Positions 50,596 through 59,426 of a DNA stretch of 64,000 bases are shown in pieces. A program made the translations under genes and the position numbers. Numbering within the stretch: the stretch's first letter is position 1; each line of letters opens with the position of its first letter. Source of the stretch: Pseudomonas sp. CCI4.2 (GTDB lineage: Bacteria > Pseudomonadota > Gammaproteobacteria > Pseudomonadales > Pseudomonadaceae); assembly GCF_034350045.1 (NCBI RefSeq), contig NZ_CP133781.1:4886501-4950500 (forward strand). The letters are read 5' to 3'. The notes under the pieces were generated by a model that ran no database searches, was not told the DNA's origin, and worked only from the letters and a program-made list of their open reading frames with translations.

Positions 50596-51117
50596 TTAGT
50601 CGACGATCTCGACGTTGCCAACCATTCCCGCCTGATAATGCCCAGGAACATTGCACGCGAATTGAATGCCACTGGCCTTGCTGAACGTCCACGTCAATTC
50701 CGCGGTTTTACCCGGTTCGACCAGCACACTGTTAGGGTCATCGTGCTTCATCGCTCCACCCATCATGCTGCCGTGATCCATGGCGTCATAGTTGACTCCG
50801 GTCGGCAGAAGCATTCCGTTTTCCTGCATTTCACGCATTTCTTTTTGATGTTCAGCATGCATGGACGCGCTGCCGAGGTTGAACTCATGCAGTAACTGTC
50901 CCTTATTGGTCAGCACAAAGCGCACCGTCTCACCGGCTTTGACCTGCAAGACCTTGGGCTGAAAATAAATATCACCCAGTGTTACCTGCTCGGTGCGCGT
51001 GGCTTGTGCGGCCGGGGATGCATGTCCAAAACTCAGGGTTTCGTCAGCGCTGGCCAGCAGGGGCAAACTCAACGCACACATCCCCGTTGCGACTAACAAG
51101 CGAAAAAGCGTGGTCAT
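50596..51117 (-). CDS. Periplasmic cupredoxin (plastocyanin/azurin-like)
   Basis: A 173-residue exported copper protein. Signal peptide 1 to about 24 (LFRLLVATGMCALSLPLLAS ADE). Type-1 copper ligands are in view: His in KGQLLHEFNLG, and Cys-His-Met in FACNVPGHYQAGM. A Met/His-rich loop (HAEHQKEMREMQENGMLLPT; MDHGSMMGGAMKHDD) may bind extra copper. A role in copper handling or electron transfer is likely. Confidence 0.88.
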   Translation of the reverse strand: MTTLFRLLVATGMCALSLPLLASADETLSFGHASPAAQATRTEQVTLGDIYFQPKVLQVKAGETVRFVLTNKGQLLHEFNLGSASMHAEHQKEMREMQENGMLLPTGVNYDAMDHGSMMGGAMKHDDPNSVLVEPGKTAELTWTFSKASGIQFACNVPGHYQAGMVGNVEIVD

Positions 51118-51154
51118 AATTTCTCTCCCTTATGGAATCCATGAATCCTGAAAA

Positions 51155-52402
51155 TCACTCGTACCGCAACGCGTATGCCGGCTGGATCTGCGCCGCACGC
51201 CAGGCTGGGTACAGGGTAGCCAGAAAGCTCAGAATAAACCCGGCGCTGCAGATCAAGACGACATCGCCGCCTTGTAATTGGGACGGCAGGTTGTTAACAA
51301 AGTACACGTCTGAACTGAAGATGTGCTGACCACTGACACGTTCGAGCCAGCCGACCATCGCGCTGACATTGATCGCAGCAATGACGCCCAAAACGCCGCC
51401 GATCAACGTACCAACGATGCCGATAACAGTACCCTGAACCATAAAAATAGTCATGATCTGCCCGGGCGTGGCGCCGATGGTGCGCAGGATCGCAATGTCA
51501 GCGCCCTTATCATTCACCACCATGATCAATGTTGCGATGATGTTGAAGGCAGCCACGGCCACAATCATCAGCAACAACAGACCGATCATGGTCTTTTCCA
51601 TTTTCATGGCGCTGAACAGACTGCCTTGGGTATGGGTCCAGTCATCGGCACGGTAATCAGCCCCCAAACCGGCGACGATGGACGCTGACACCTGGGGTGC
51701 GGTATACAAATCCTTTAGCGCCAACCGCACGCCTTGCACTTGATTCGGCTGCCAATGCTGTATCTGTGCAGCATCGGCCACGTTGATCAGTGCCATGGTG
51801 CCATCAAGCTCTGCGCCAACCTTGAAAACGCCAACCACGGTCAAACGCTGCAGGCGCGGTGTAATGCCACCCGCAGCCGTCGCGCTGGCTTCCGGGACGA
51901 TCAAGGTAACTTTGTCGCCGACATTCAAACGAAAGCGTCGGGCAGTGATTTCACCCACCACCACCCCGAACTCACCGGCTTTAAGGTCTTCCAGACGGCC
52001 TTGAGTGATGTGTTGAGCCACAATTGATACTTCGTGCTCCAGCGCCGGATCAACACCGCTGACCTGGATCGGCTGCATCGAGCCCTTATAGGAGAACATG
52101 CCGTCCATTTCGGTAAACGGAACGGCAGCGGTCACCTCAGGGTTCTTCAGTGCCGCCGCCGCAACGGGCTTCCAGTTGTCGAGCGGCGTTACGCCATTGA
52201 TGACGGCGTGGGGCACCATGCCGAGAATCCGCGAACTCATTTCACGCTGAAAGCCGTTCATGACCGATAGCACAACTATCATCGCCAGAACGCCCAACGC
52301 GAGGCCGATCATCGAGGTCATGGAAATAAACGAAATAAAATGATTTCGGCGCTTGGCGCGGGTATAGCGCGTGCCAATAAAGATCGATAACGGTCTGAAC
52401 AT
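51155..52402 (-). CDS. lolE: Lipoprotein-release ABC permease LolE
   Basis: A 415-residue inner-membrane subunit of LolCDE, which extracts lipoproteins for LolA. Four membrane helices in MacB-like arrangement: near the N-terminus (SMIGLALGVLAMIVVLSVMN) and at the end (GLLLLMIVAVAAFNIIATLI; VIGIVGTLIGGVLGVIAAIN; LICSAGFILSFLATLYPAWR). A large periplasmic domain lies between. It is homologous to the LolC gene at 53156, but third in the cluster. A terminator-like hairpin precedes it. Confidence 0.92.
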   Translation of the reverse strand: MFRPLSIFIGTRYTRAKRRNHFISFISMTSMIGLALGVLAMIVVLSVMNGFQREMSSRILGMVPHAVINGVTPLDNWKPVAAAALKNPEVTAAVPFTEMDGMFSYKGSMQPIQVSGVDPALEHEVSIVAQHITQGRLEDLKAGEFGVVVGEITARRFRLNVGDKVTLIVPEASATAAGGITPRLQRLTVVGVFKVGAELDGTMALINVADAAQIQHWQPNQVQGVRLALKDLYTAPQVSASIVAGLGADYRADDWTHTQGSLFSAMKMEKTMIGLLLLMIVAVAAFNIIATLIMVVNDKGADIAILRTIGATPGQIMTIFMVQGTVIGIVGTLIGGVLGVIAAINVSAMVGWLERVSGQHIFSSDVYFVNNLPSQLQGGDVVLICSAGFILSFLATLYPAWRAAQIQPAYALRYE

Positions 52403-52433
52403 TCGCGGAGCACCGTAAAAAAGTGTGAAAAAC

Positions 52434-52457
52434 CCGACGCCGTTATGGGCGTCGGGC
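52434..52457 (-). terminator. Intrinsic-terminator-like hairpin between lolD and lolE
   Basis: On the transcript, CCCGACGCC and GGCGTCGGG form a 9-bp GC stem with a six-base loop, then TTTTTCAC. It lies in the 62 bases between lolD and lolE and would lower lolE expression relative to lolCD, unless lolE has its own promoter. Confidence 0.7.
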
Positions 52458-52464
52458 TAATGGG

Positions 52465-53163
52465 TCAGCCTTCGACCAGTCGGCCTTCTTCAAGACGCAA
52501 CACACGGTCCATCTGGCTGGCCAGGCTCATATCGTGAGTCACCACCAAAAACGCCGTGCGCGACGAGGTGCTGAGCTCCAGCATCAAATCCTGAATACCC
52601 TGAGCCGTATGCTGATCAAGGTTACCCGTAGGTTCATCAAGCATCACTAAGCCTGGCTGATTCACCAATGCCCGGGCAATCGCAACACGTTGCCGCTCGC
52701 CACCTGACAACTCCGACGGCTTATGCGCCAGCCGATGCCCAAGCCCCACGCGTTGCAGCAAGGCCGTAGCGCGCTGTCGTGCTTCCGGGATCGCCGTACG
52801 CCCGATCAAGAGCGGCATGCACACGTTCTCAAGCGCGGTGAATTCTGGCAGCAGGTGGTGAAACTGGTACACGAAACCCAGCGATCGATTGCGCAGCAGC
52901 CCGCGAGCTTTCTCGCCCAATGCCGACAGCTCTTCGCCCGCCAGCCACACGCTACCTTGCGAAGGTGTATCCAGACCACCCAACAGATTGAGCAGCGTAC
53001 TTTTACCCGAGCCGGAACTGCCGACAATTGCCACGCGCTCGCCAGGGTGCAATTCCAACTGCAAACCCGACAAAACCACCACGGACTCCGGGCCTTCCTC
53101 GTAGGATTTGCCCAGATTGCGGCAACTCAGCACTGCTTTATCACTCATGCCCGACTCACTCAT
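52465..53163 (-). CDS. lolD: Lipoprotein-release ATPase LolD
   Basis: A 232-residue ABC ATPase. Walker A AIVGSSGSGKSTLLNLLGGL, signature LSGGERQRVAIARALVNQPG, Walker B VMLDEPTGNLDQHT, switch LVVTHDMSLA. The start at 53163 lies within the end of lolC and has GGAGG nine bases before; an ATG at 53148 is an alternative. It powers lipoprotein release by LolC and LolE. Confidence 0.94.
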   Translation of the reverse strand: MSESGMSDKAVLSCRNLGKSYEEGPESVVVLSGLQLELHPGERVAIVGSSGSGKSTLLNLLGGLDTPSQGSVWLAGEELSALGEKARGLLRNRSLGFVYQFHHLLPEFTALENVCMPLLIGRTAIPEARQRATALLQRVGLGHRLAHKPSELSGGERQRVAIARALVNQPGLVMLDEPTGNLDQHTAQGIQDLMLELSTSSRTAFLVVTHDMSLASQMDRVLRLEEGRLVEG

Positions 53164-54406
53164 AACGTAACGCCTCCGCCGGCTGGGTGCGCGCAGCACG
53201 CCAAGCTGGATACAGGGTGGCGAGGAAACTTAAAACCAATGCGGCGCCGCAGACCAAAACCACGTCTTCGGTCATCAACTGCGACGGCAGATAGTCAATG
53301 AAGTAGACATCTGAACTGAGAAACTTGTGCCCTATCAGACCTTCAAGGGCGGAAATGGCTGCGCTGACATTGAGTGCGGCAAAGATCCCGACCACCGCGC
53401 CAATCAACGTACCAACCACGCCAATGACGGTGCCTTGGACCATGAAAATACCCATGATCTGCCCAGGCGTCGCACCGAGGGTACGCAAAATTGCGATGTC
53501 GCCCTTCTTGTCGTTAACCACCATTACCAGCGTAGAAATGATGTTGAAGGCCGCAACGGCGACGATCAGCAGCAACAACAGGCCGATCATGGCTTTTTCC
53601 ATACGAATCGCTTGATACAGATTGCCATGGGTTCGGGTCCAGTCACGGGCATAAAACTCGTGATCGCCCAGCTTCTGGGCAATTTCCCACGCCACGCGTG
53701 GCGCTTGGAACAGGTCATTGAACTTGAGTCGCAAGCCCTGCACCTGATCCGGCTTCCAGCGATGCAGGCGGGCCAGATCCGTCAGATTGGTCAGGCCAAG
53801 GTAGCCATCCAGCTCACCGGCACCGACGTGAAAAATGCCGACCACAGTGAAGCGCTTCATGCGCGGAAAGATGCCGCCGGGGGTCACGGTGACTTCCGGG
53901 GCAACGAAGGTGACCTTGTCACCCAGACCAACACCCAGGTTGGTGGCGGCCTTGTCACCGATCACAATCCCGAAACTGCCAGGTGTCAGATCGTCGAGGC
54001 GACCCTGCTGCATGAAGTTATCGATAATGGAGACTTTGCGCTCTTCGACCGGATCGACCGCGTCCAGGAGCACCTTCTGCACTTTACCGTTGTTGGTCAG
54101 CAAACCCTGCATCTGGGTAAACGGCGCGACCGCCTGGACTTCAGGATGCGTTTTGACCTTTTCAGCCAGCGCATGCCAGTCGTTGATCGGTCGATCCCCC
54201 TCAATGGTGGCGTGGGGCACCATGCCGAGGACGCGGGTTCGCATCTCATGATCGAACCCGTTCATCACCGACAACACGACAATCATTACAACCACGCCAA
54301 GGGCAAGGCCGATCATCGACGTCAGGGAAATGAAAGAGACAAAATGATTACGACGTTTCGCACGGGTATAACGCGTGCCAATAAATACAAAAAGAGGTCT
54401 GAACAT
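53156..54406 (-). CDS. lolC: Lipoprotein-release ABC permease LolC
   Basis: A 416-residue paralogue of LolE and the first gene of the cluster. N-terminal RNHFVSFISLTSMIGLALGV, periplasmic domain with MQGLLTNNGKVQKVLLDAVD, which may hold the LolA-contacting hook, and a helix triple at the end as in LolE. Stop overlaps the lolD start. LolC and LolE remain clearly alike at the N-terminus (RYTRAKRRNHF in both). Confidence 0.92.
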   Translation of the reverse strand: MFRPLFVFIGTRYTRAKRRNHFVSFISLTSMIGLALGVVVMIVVLSVMNGFDHEMRTRVLGMVPHATIEGDRPINDWHALAEKVKTHPEVQAVAPFTQMQGLLTNNGKVQKVLLDAVDPVEERKVSIIDNFMQQGRLDDLTPGSFGIVIGDKAATNLGVGLGDKVTFVAPEVTVTPGGIFPRMKRFTVVGIFHVGAGELDGYLGLTNLTDLARLHRWKPDQVQGLRLKFNDLFQAPRVAWEIAQKLGDHEFYARDWTRTHGNLYQAIRMEKAMIGLLLLLIVAVAAFNIISTLVMVVNDKKGDIAILRTLGATPGQIMGIFMVQGTVIGVVGTLIGAVVGIFAALNVSAAISALEGLIGHKFLSSDVYFIDYLPSQLMTEDVVLVCGAALVLSFLATLYPAWRAARTQPAEALRYE

Positions 54407-54499
54407 TTAGGGGCTTGTTCGGAGGAAAAGGAACGTCCTTGTGGCGAGGCTCAACGAGCAGCTTTACACTCAGACCACCGCCGCTACCATGGGTTCGCC

Positions 54500-55087
54500 A
54501 TGTCGACATTAGATGAAGAAGATCGCCGCGAATACTACCGTATCGAGGACACGATCGCACTGGAAATAAACCAACTGTCAGGCTCCGGGCCAGGTCATCC
54601 GGCGTCCGCGCACGACACCTCTATTTTGTTCAACCTGCTCAGCGATCTGCATGTCAGCGAGTTCGAATCTCAGCATCTGCTGCGCCAGCTTGGCGAAAAA
54701 GACCGCGTGCTGAATAGCTTTCTGAAGGCCCTGAGCAAGCGCATCGATTTACTGGGCCAAGTGGTGGCACATACCGTTCTAGGCAGCATCGGCGAGCCCC
54801 AGCTGGTGACGCTGTCCGAAGGCGGTGTGCAATTTCATCATCCGCTCCCCCTTCCAGCCGGCACTCAGCTGTCGGTCAAGATGGTGTTACTACCCGAGGC
54901 AAGAGGCCTCATGGTTAACGCAAGAGTCACCCATTGTGATGCCCATGAAATCGGCAATTATGAGATTGGCACCGAGTTCGAAGACCTCTCGGACGCTCAA
55001 CGACAGCTGCTTGCCCGACACATCCTGCAACGACAATCTCAGCAACGGCGCTTGGCGAAAGAACAAAGTGAGACGCCTGAGTCATAG
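54500..55087 (+). CDS. PilZ-like cyclic-di-GMP receptor protein
   Basis: A 195-residue protein starting MSTLDEEDRREYYRIEDTIA. R-x-x-x-R in RREYYRI; the second motif reads VTLSEGGVQF, with Thr in place of the usual Asp or Asn. A helical insert (SDLHVSEFESQHLLRQLGEK) separates the two. A very long open frame upstream, antisense to lolC, is not coding. It diverges from lolC. Confidence 0.8.
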   Translation: MSTLDEEDRREYYRIEDTIALEINQLSGSGPGHPASAHDTSILFNLLSDLHVSEFESQHLLRQLGEKDRVLNSFLKALSKRIDLLGQVVAHTVLGSIGEPQLVTLSEGGVQFHHPLPLPAGTQLSVKMVLLPEARGLMVNARVTHCDAHEIGNYEIGTEFEDLSDAQRQLLARHILQRQSQQRRLAKEQSETPES

Positions 55088-55233
55088 GATTGCCGGGGCC
55101 GCCTGACCATGCTGGGTTGGCGCCGACCTCTTCGAAACTGAATTTACCCTCACAACACATCAGGGCCGGGCGCCACCAGCCCTACCCTTTTCAACCTTGA
55201 GTCAATATTGACGGACGCCCCCTAGGAGTAAAC

Positions 55234-55956
55234 GTGACGCTCATTTACGGCCACCGCGGCGCCAAAGGCGAAGCACCGGAAAACACCCTGACCAGTTTCC
55301 AGGAATGCCTCAAGCATGGCGTTCGTCGATGTGAACTCGACCTACACCTGTCGCTGGACGGTGAGCTAATGGTCATCCACGACCCAACGCTCAAGCGCAC
55401 CACTGATCGACGCGGCAAAGTGGTCGAGCACTCCGCCGCCGACCTTGTGACCTATGACGCACGTAAAGGTGGCCCAGGCTGGTTCCAACCTTGCCCGATT
55501 CCGCGTTTGGAAGAATTGTTCGAAACCTGTGATTTTGACCATTGGCAATTGGAAGTCAAAAGTGCCTCACGCACCCGCGCTGCAACCACTGTGTTGGGGA
55601 TTCGCGAAATGGCGCAACGTCATGGCCTGTTGGACAAAGTGACGGTGACGTCGAGTTCCAGGGAAGTTTTGCGAGCAGCGCTGGACCTGACCCCCGATTT
55701 ATCTCGGGGATTAGTCGCCGAATACGCTTGGCTCGACCCATTGAAGGTCGCGCACGGTTATGGCTGCACGGTATTGGCGTTGAACTGGACCCTATGCACA
55801 CCTGAGCGGCTACAAAAGGCCCAGCGTCAGGGTTTGCACGTGTCCGTGTGGACAGTCAACGAACCCGCGCTGATGCGCAGGCTCGCCGACTTCGGCGTAG
55901 ACAGCCTGATTACAGACTTTCCCGGTTTGGCCAGCGCCACGCTCGGGAATCACTGA
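55234..55956 (+). CDS. Glycerophosphodiester phosphodiesterase
   Basis: A 240-residue cytosolic GDPD of the UgpQ type, which splits glycerophosphodiesters to glycerol-3-phosphate and an alcohol. Catalytic residues: YGHRGAKGEAPENTLTSFQE (His-Arg, Glu) and ELDLHLSLDGELMVIHDPTL (Glu, Asp, His). The C-terminal SVWTVNEPALMRRLADFGVD and SLITDFPGL are conserved. GTG or ATG start: the frame begins GTGACGCTC at 55234 with AGGAG six bases before. Confidence 0.92.
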   Translation: MTLIYGHRGAKGEAPENTLTSFQECLKHGVRRCELDLHLSLDGELMVIHDPTLKRTTDRRGKVVEHSAADLVTYDARKGGPGWFQPCPIPRLEELFETCDFDHWQLEVKSASRTRAATTVLGIREMAQRHGLLDKVTVTSSSREVLRAALDLTPDLSRGLVAEYAWLDPLKVAHGYGCTVLALNWTLCTPERLQKAQRQGLHVSVWTVNEPALMRRLADFGVDSLITDFPGLASATLGNH

Positions 55957-55998
55957 AATCGGTCTCCCCGACCGGCTCAGGCCACCGGCCGGAGCCGC

Positions 55999-57393
55999 TT
56001 AAAAAAGCCGGTTGAGGCCGTCGTAAGCAGCTACCCGATAGGCTTCGGCCATGGTCGGGTAGTTGAACGTGGTGTTAACGAAATACTTCAGCGTATTGGC
56101 TTCGCCCGGCTGGTTCATGATCGCCTGACCGATGTGCACAATCTCTGACGCCTGGTCACCGAAACAATGCACGCCCAGCACTTGCAGCGTGTCGCGGTGG
56201 AACAGGATTTTCAGCATGCCCACCGGTTCGCCGGAAATCTGCGCCCGCGCCATGCCTTTAAAGAACGCCTTACCGACTTCGTACGGCACCTTCGCCTGGG
56301 TTAGCTCGTGTTCGTTTTTACCGATCGAGCTGATCTCGGGAATCGTATAGATACCGGTTGGCACGTCGTTGACGAAGCGCCAGCTGCCGTTGTCGACAAC
56401 ACTGCCTGCCGCTGAACGCCCTTGGTCATAAGCCGCGCTGGCCAAACTCGGCCAGCCGATTACGTCACCTGCACCGTAGATGGTCCCCACACTGGTGCGG
56501 TAGTTCTCATCGACTTCAATCTGACCACGGCTGTTGGCTTTGATACCGACGTTTTCCAGACCCAGCTTGTCAGTGTTACCGGTGCGGCCGTTACACCACA
56601 GCAAGGCATCGGCCTTGATTTTTTTGCCGGACTTGAGGTGCAGGATCACACCGTTTTCCAGGCCTTCAACTTTCTCGTAATCTTCGTTATGGCGAACCAT
56701 TACGTTGTTGTTGCTGAAGTGGTAGCTCAGCGCCTGGGCAATTTCCGAATCGAGGAAGCTCAGCAACTGCTCACGGTTATCCACCAACTCAACCATCACA
56801 CCCAGGCCACTGAAGATCGATGCGTATTCGCAACCGATAACCCCAGCACCGTAGATAATCAGTTTGCGCGGGGTATGCCCGAGGCTGAGAATGGTGTCGC
56901 TGTCATAGATACGTTTGTGGGAAAAGTCGATGTCGGCCGGACGATAAGGGCGCGAACCAGTGGCGATGATAACCTGACTGGCCACCAGCTTTTCCACTGC
57001 GCCGTTGGCGCACACCACGTCGACGGTACGCTCGTCAGCAAAACTACCGGTGCCAAAAAACACGTCGACTCGGTTGCGGGCGTAATAACCCGTACGCGAG
57101 GCCACTTGTTTATTGATGACCTTTTCGGCGTTTTTCAACACGTCTGGGAACGAAAACCAACGCGGTTCGCCAATCGCCCGAAACATCGGGTTGGTGTTGA
57201 ACTGGATGATTTGCTTGACCGAGTGACGCAATGCCTTGGACGGGATAGTGCCCAGGTGAGTGCAGTTGCCGCCGACCTGCTGACGGCTATCGACCATCGC
57301 GACCTTGCGCCCCGCTTTCGCGGCGTTCATTGCCGCACCTTCTCCCGCAGGACCGGAACCCAGTACCACTACGTCGTAGTTGTAGACAGCCAT
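55999..57393 (-). CDS. sthA: Soluble pyridine nucleotide transhydrogenase
   Basis: A 464-residue flavoprotein that balances NADPH and NADH. FAD motif VVVLGSGPAGEGAAMNAAKA; active-site region VGGNCTHLGTIPSKALRHSV, with one Cys of the usual disulphide pair (the second is Thr/Gly, a mark of SthA); NAD motif LIIYGAGVIGCEYASIFSGL; C-terminal NTTFNYPTMAEAYRVAAYDG. Single gene. Confidence 0.95.
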   Translation of the reverse strand: MAVYNYDVVVLGSGPAGEGAAMNAAKAGRKVAMVDSRQQVGGNCTHLGTIPSKALRHSVKQIIQFNTNPMFRAIGEPRWFSFPDVLKNAEKVINKQVASRTGYYARNRVDVFFGTGSFADERTVDVVCANGAVEKLVASQVIIATGSRPYRPADIDFSHKRIYDSDTILSLGHTPRKLIIYGAGVIGCEYASIFSGLGVMVELVDNREQLLSFLDSEIAQALSYHFSNNNVMVRHNEDYEKVEGLENGVILHLKSGKKIKADALLWCNGRTGNTDKLGLENVGIKANSRGQIEVDENYRTSVGTIYGAGDVIGWPSLASAAYDQGRSAAGSVVDNGSWRFVNDVPTGIYTIPEISSIGKNEHELTQAKVPYEVGKAFFKGMARAQISGEPVGMLKILFHRDTLQVLGVHCFGDQASEIVHIGQAIMNQPGEANTLKYFVNTTFNYPTMAEAYRVAAYDGLNRLF

Positions 57394-57590
57394 GCGTACT
57401 CCTATAGAACGGGCCGAAACGCCACTCTGGCGTCTCTGGCTAAATCACGTCGCGGCCAGCGACATGAAGGATCAAAACCTGGGGCGCAGTCTAACCAAGC
57501 GCCGACGCGGCGAACATTAACCCTTGGTCGCGTCGTAGGCTAATGTTGTATGCACTACATCGCCCATCGCATCGAAAAACCTGCGCTCAG

Positions 57591-58652
57591 CTACTGTAAT
57601 TTGCCGGGAAACAGGCGGTCGAATTCCGCACTGCTGCGGATGATAAAGCCGTTATCGGCTCGGATCACAAAAAATGCTGCGATTTTATGCGCGTCGGCAA
57701 AGGCCCACCCCCGTTCCGGGCCGAGAATCTCTAATAATGTGGAGAGCCCATCAGCCACTAACGCGGAATGATCAATGACCGTGACGGATGCCAGCGCATG
57801 CACAATTGGCGCTCCGGTCAGCGCATCGAAAGTGTGGGAGTAGCGTTTGCCGTCCTGCTCGAAATAATTTCGATAGTCGCCGGAGGTAGAAACGCCATAC
57901 CCGTCCAGTTCGACAATTTTTTCGGCAACCTGCTGATCGTCTCGCGGCGTTTCAAGGGCTACGCGCCAAGGCGACCCGTCGGCTTTTTTGCCGACCGCCT
58001 TGAGTTCACCAGTGGCCTCGGCCAAAAAACTCTGGATGCCCAATGCCTGTAAGCGAGCGCTGATGAGGTCCACCGCGTACCCGGCGGCGATGCTGTTGAA
58101 ATCGACTTCAACCGGCGCGTCCTTGCACAACTGATCGCCGTCAACGCTAAGGTGGCCGTGACCCACGCGCTGAAGCACCTGCGCCAACTGTTCCGGCGTC
58201 GGCACACGTTCGACCCGGGCTTGCGGCCCAAAACCCCATACATCGAGCAATGGCTCGACGGTTAGGTCGTACGAGCCCTGGCTGTCGTTGGACAACTGCT
58301 CACCGAAACGCACCAACTGCAGCACGCCTGCGGGCATCGGCTGACAGCTGTTTCCTGGCAGCTTATTGAACCGCTCAATATCGGAGTCGGCGCGGTAGGT
58401 CGACATTTGCCGATCCACTTCGGCCAGAATCGCCTCAACCTCCGGCTGAATATCCTTGGCCTGTGGTCCGCCAGAGTGCCTGACGTACTGCACCGAATAG
58501 GTGCTGCCCATGGTCGGACCCGTAAAGCTTTCAAGACTGTCACCCGAATCGCACGCGGTCACGGCACTTATCAGCACCAAAGACATCGAAATTCTTACCA
58601 GATGGGGACAGAGCCGAAGCGACGTCAGCCGCATACGCCAATCAAAACGCAT
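57591..58652 (-). CDS. apbE: FAD:protein FMN transferase (ApbE lipoprotein)
   Basis: A 353-residue periplasmic enzyme that attaches FMN to Thr of proteins such as NqrB/C and RnfG. Lipoprotein signal with lipobox ISAVTAC; FTGPTMGSTYSVQYVR; AAGYAVDLISARLQALGIQS; GDYRNYFEQDGKRYSHTFDA, LTGAPI and SVTVIDHSALVADGLSTLL, all ApbE blocks. In P. aeruginosa it stands next to the nqr operon; nqr is not seen here, so its target lies elsewhere. Confidence 0.92.
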   Translation of the reverse strand: MRFDWRMRLTSLRLCPHLVRISMSLVLISAVTACDSGDSLESFTGPTMGSTYSVQYVRHSGGPQAKDIQPEVEAILAEVDRQMSTYRADSDIERFNKLPGNSCQPMPAGVLQLVRFGEQLSNDSQGSYDLTVEPLLDVWGFGPQARVERVPTPEQLAQVLQRVGHGHLSVDGDQLCKDAPVEVDFNSIAAGYAVDLISARLQALGIQSFLAEATGELKAVGKKADGSPWRVALETPRDDQQVAEKIVELDGYGVSTSGDYRNYFEQDGKRYSHTFDALTGAPIVHALASVTVIDHSALVADGLSTLLEILGPERGWAFADAHKIAAFFVIRADNGFIIRSSAEFDRLFPGKLQ

Positions 58653-58728
58653 AGTCACTCTCAAAACCCGTCGTTGGGCAACAATTGTCGTACCTGTTTA
58701 CGCTAAACACCAATGAGGCTCGGCCGTT

Positions 58729-59289
58729 ATGCGATATCTGCTTCTCTGCTTGTTACTGTTGTTGAGCCCGATCGTCTCGGCCGACTCAGCCGATCGACTC
58801 AAGGAAGCCGCGTTTCCCAGCCAATTGAGCGACAAAACACCTGCGCTTGCGCTAAAAGGCCAGGGGGTACTGACTTATTTATGGGCTGACGTTTATGCCG
58901 CCGCCCTGTTCAACGAGCCGTCATTGAGCGCCCAACAAGCGTTTAGCGAACAGCGTGCGCAATGTCTTGAGCTGTATTACTTCCGAGACATTGATCGCTC
59001 GGACGTGATCAAGGCGGCCGATGCTACGCTGGCCCGTCAACAAGACGAAGCCACCCTCGCCCGCTTGAAACCGGAACTGGATCAACTGCACGCAAGCTTT
59101 CACAACATTCAGCGCGGGGACCGCTATCTACTTAGTTTTCTACCGCAGCACGGCCTTAGCTTAGAGCGAAATGGCCAAGTAATTTTCAAAAGTGCAAACC
59201 CGGAATTGTCGCGGGTCTACTTCGGTCTCTGGCTGGGGCCCGACGGTTTGTCGAAAAGCTTGCGTAAAGCCCTGTTAAATCGAACTTAA
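58729..59289 (+). CDS. Chalcone isomerase-like periplasmic protein
   Basis: A 186-residue protein with signal peptide (RYLLLCLLLLLSPIVSA). The mature part (LALKGQGVLTYLWADVYAAA, LFNEPSLSAQQAF, ELYYFRDIDRSDVIKAADAT) matches bacterial proteins with a chalcone-isomerase-like fold. These proteins do not make flavonoids; function unknown, perhaps fatty-acid or small-molecule binding. It diverges from apbE. Confidence 0.85.
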   Translation: MRYLLLCLLLLLSPIVSADSADRLKEAAFPSQLSDKTPALALKGQGVLTYLWADVYAAALFNEPSLSAQQAFSEQRAQCLELYYFRDIDRSDVIKAADATLARQQDEATLARLKPELDQLHASFHNIQRGDRYLLSFLPQHGLSLERNGQVIFKSANPELSRVYFGLWLGPDGLSKSLRKALLNRT

Positions 59290-59426
59290 ACCGCGTTTTC
59301 CAGTTGTCTTGGCGACTTATTAAACATATTGTTACATCTATGTGCTGCATGCCGGCAGGATGCCAAGGTGCAACAACAAAAAAAACAAGGGATTTCAGCG
59401 ACATAGCCTAACGTGAGTAATTTGAA

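Noticed and set aside
53327..54499. N-terminal extension of the PilZ-like protein to 586 residues
   Set aside because: The added part is exactly antisense to lolC; the protein has a natural start at 54500 and the R-x-x-x-R motif comes right after it.
56422..57543. 373-codon frame opposite sthA
   Set aside because: sthA is unmistakable on the other strand; the reverse frame has shadow composition.
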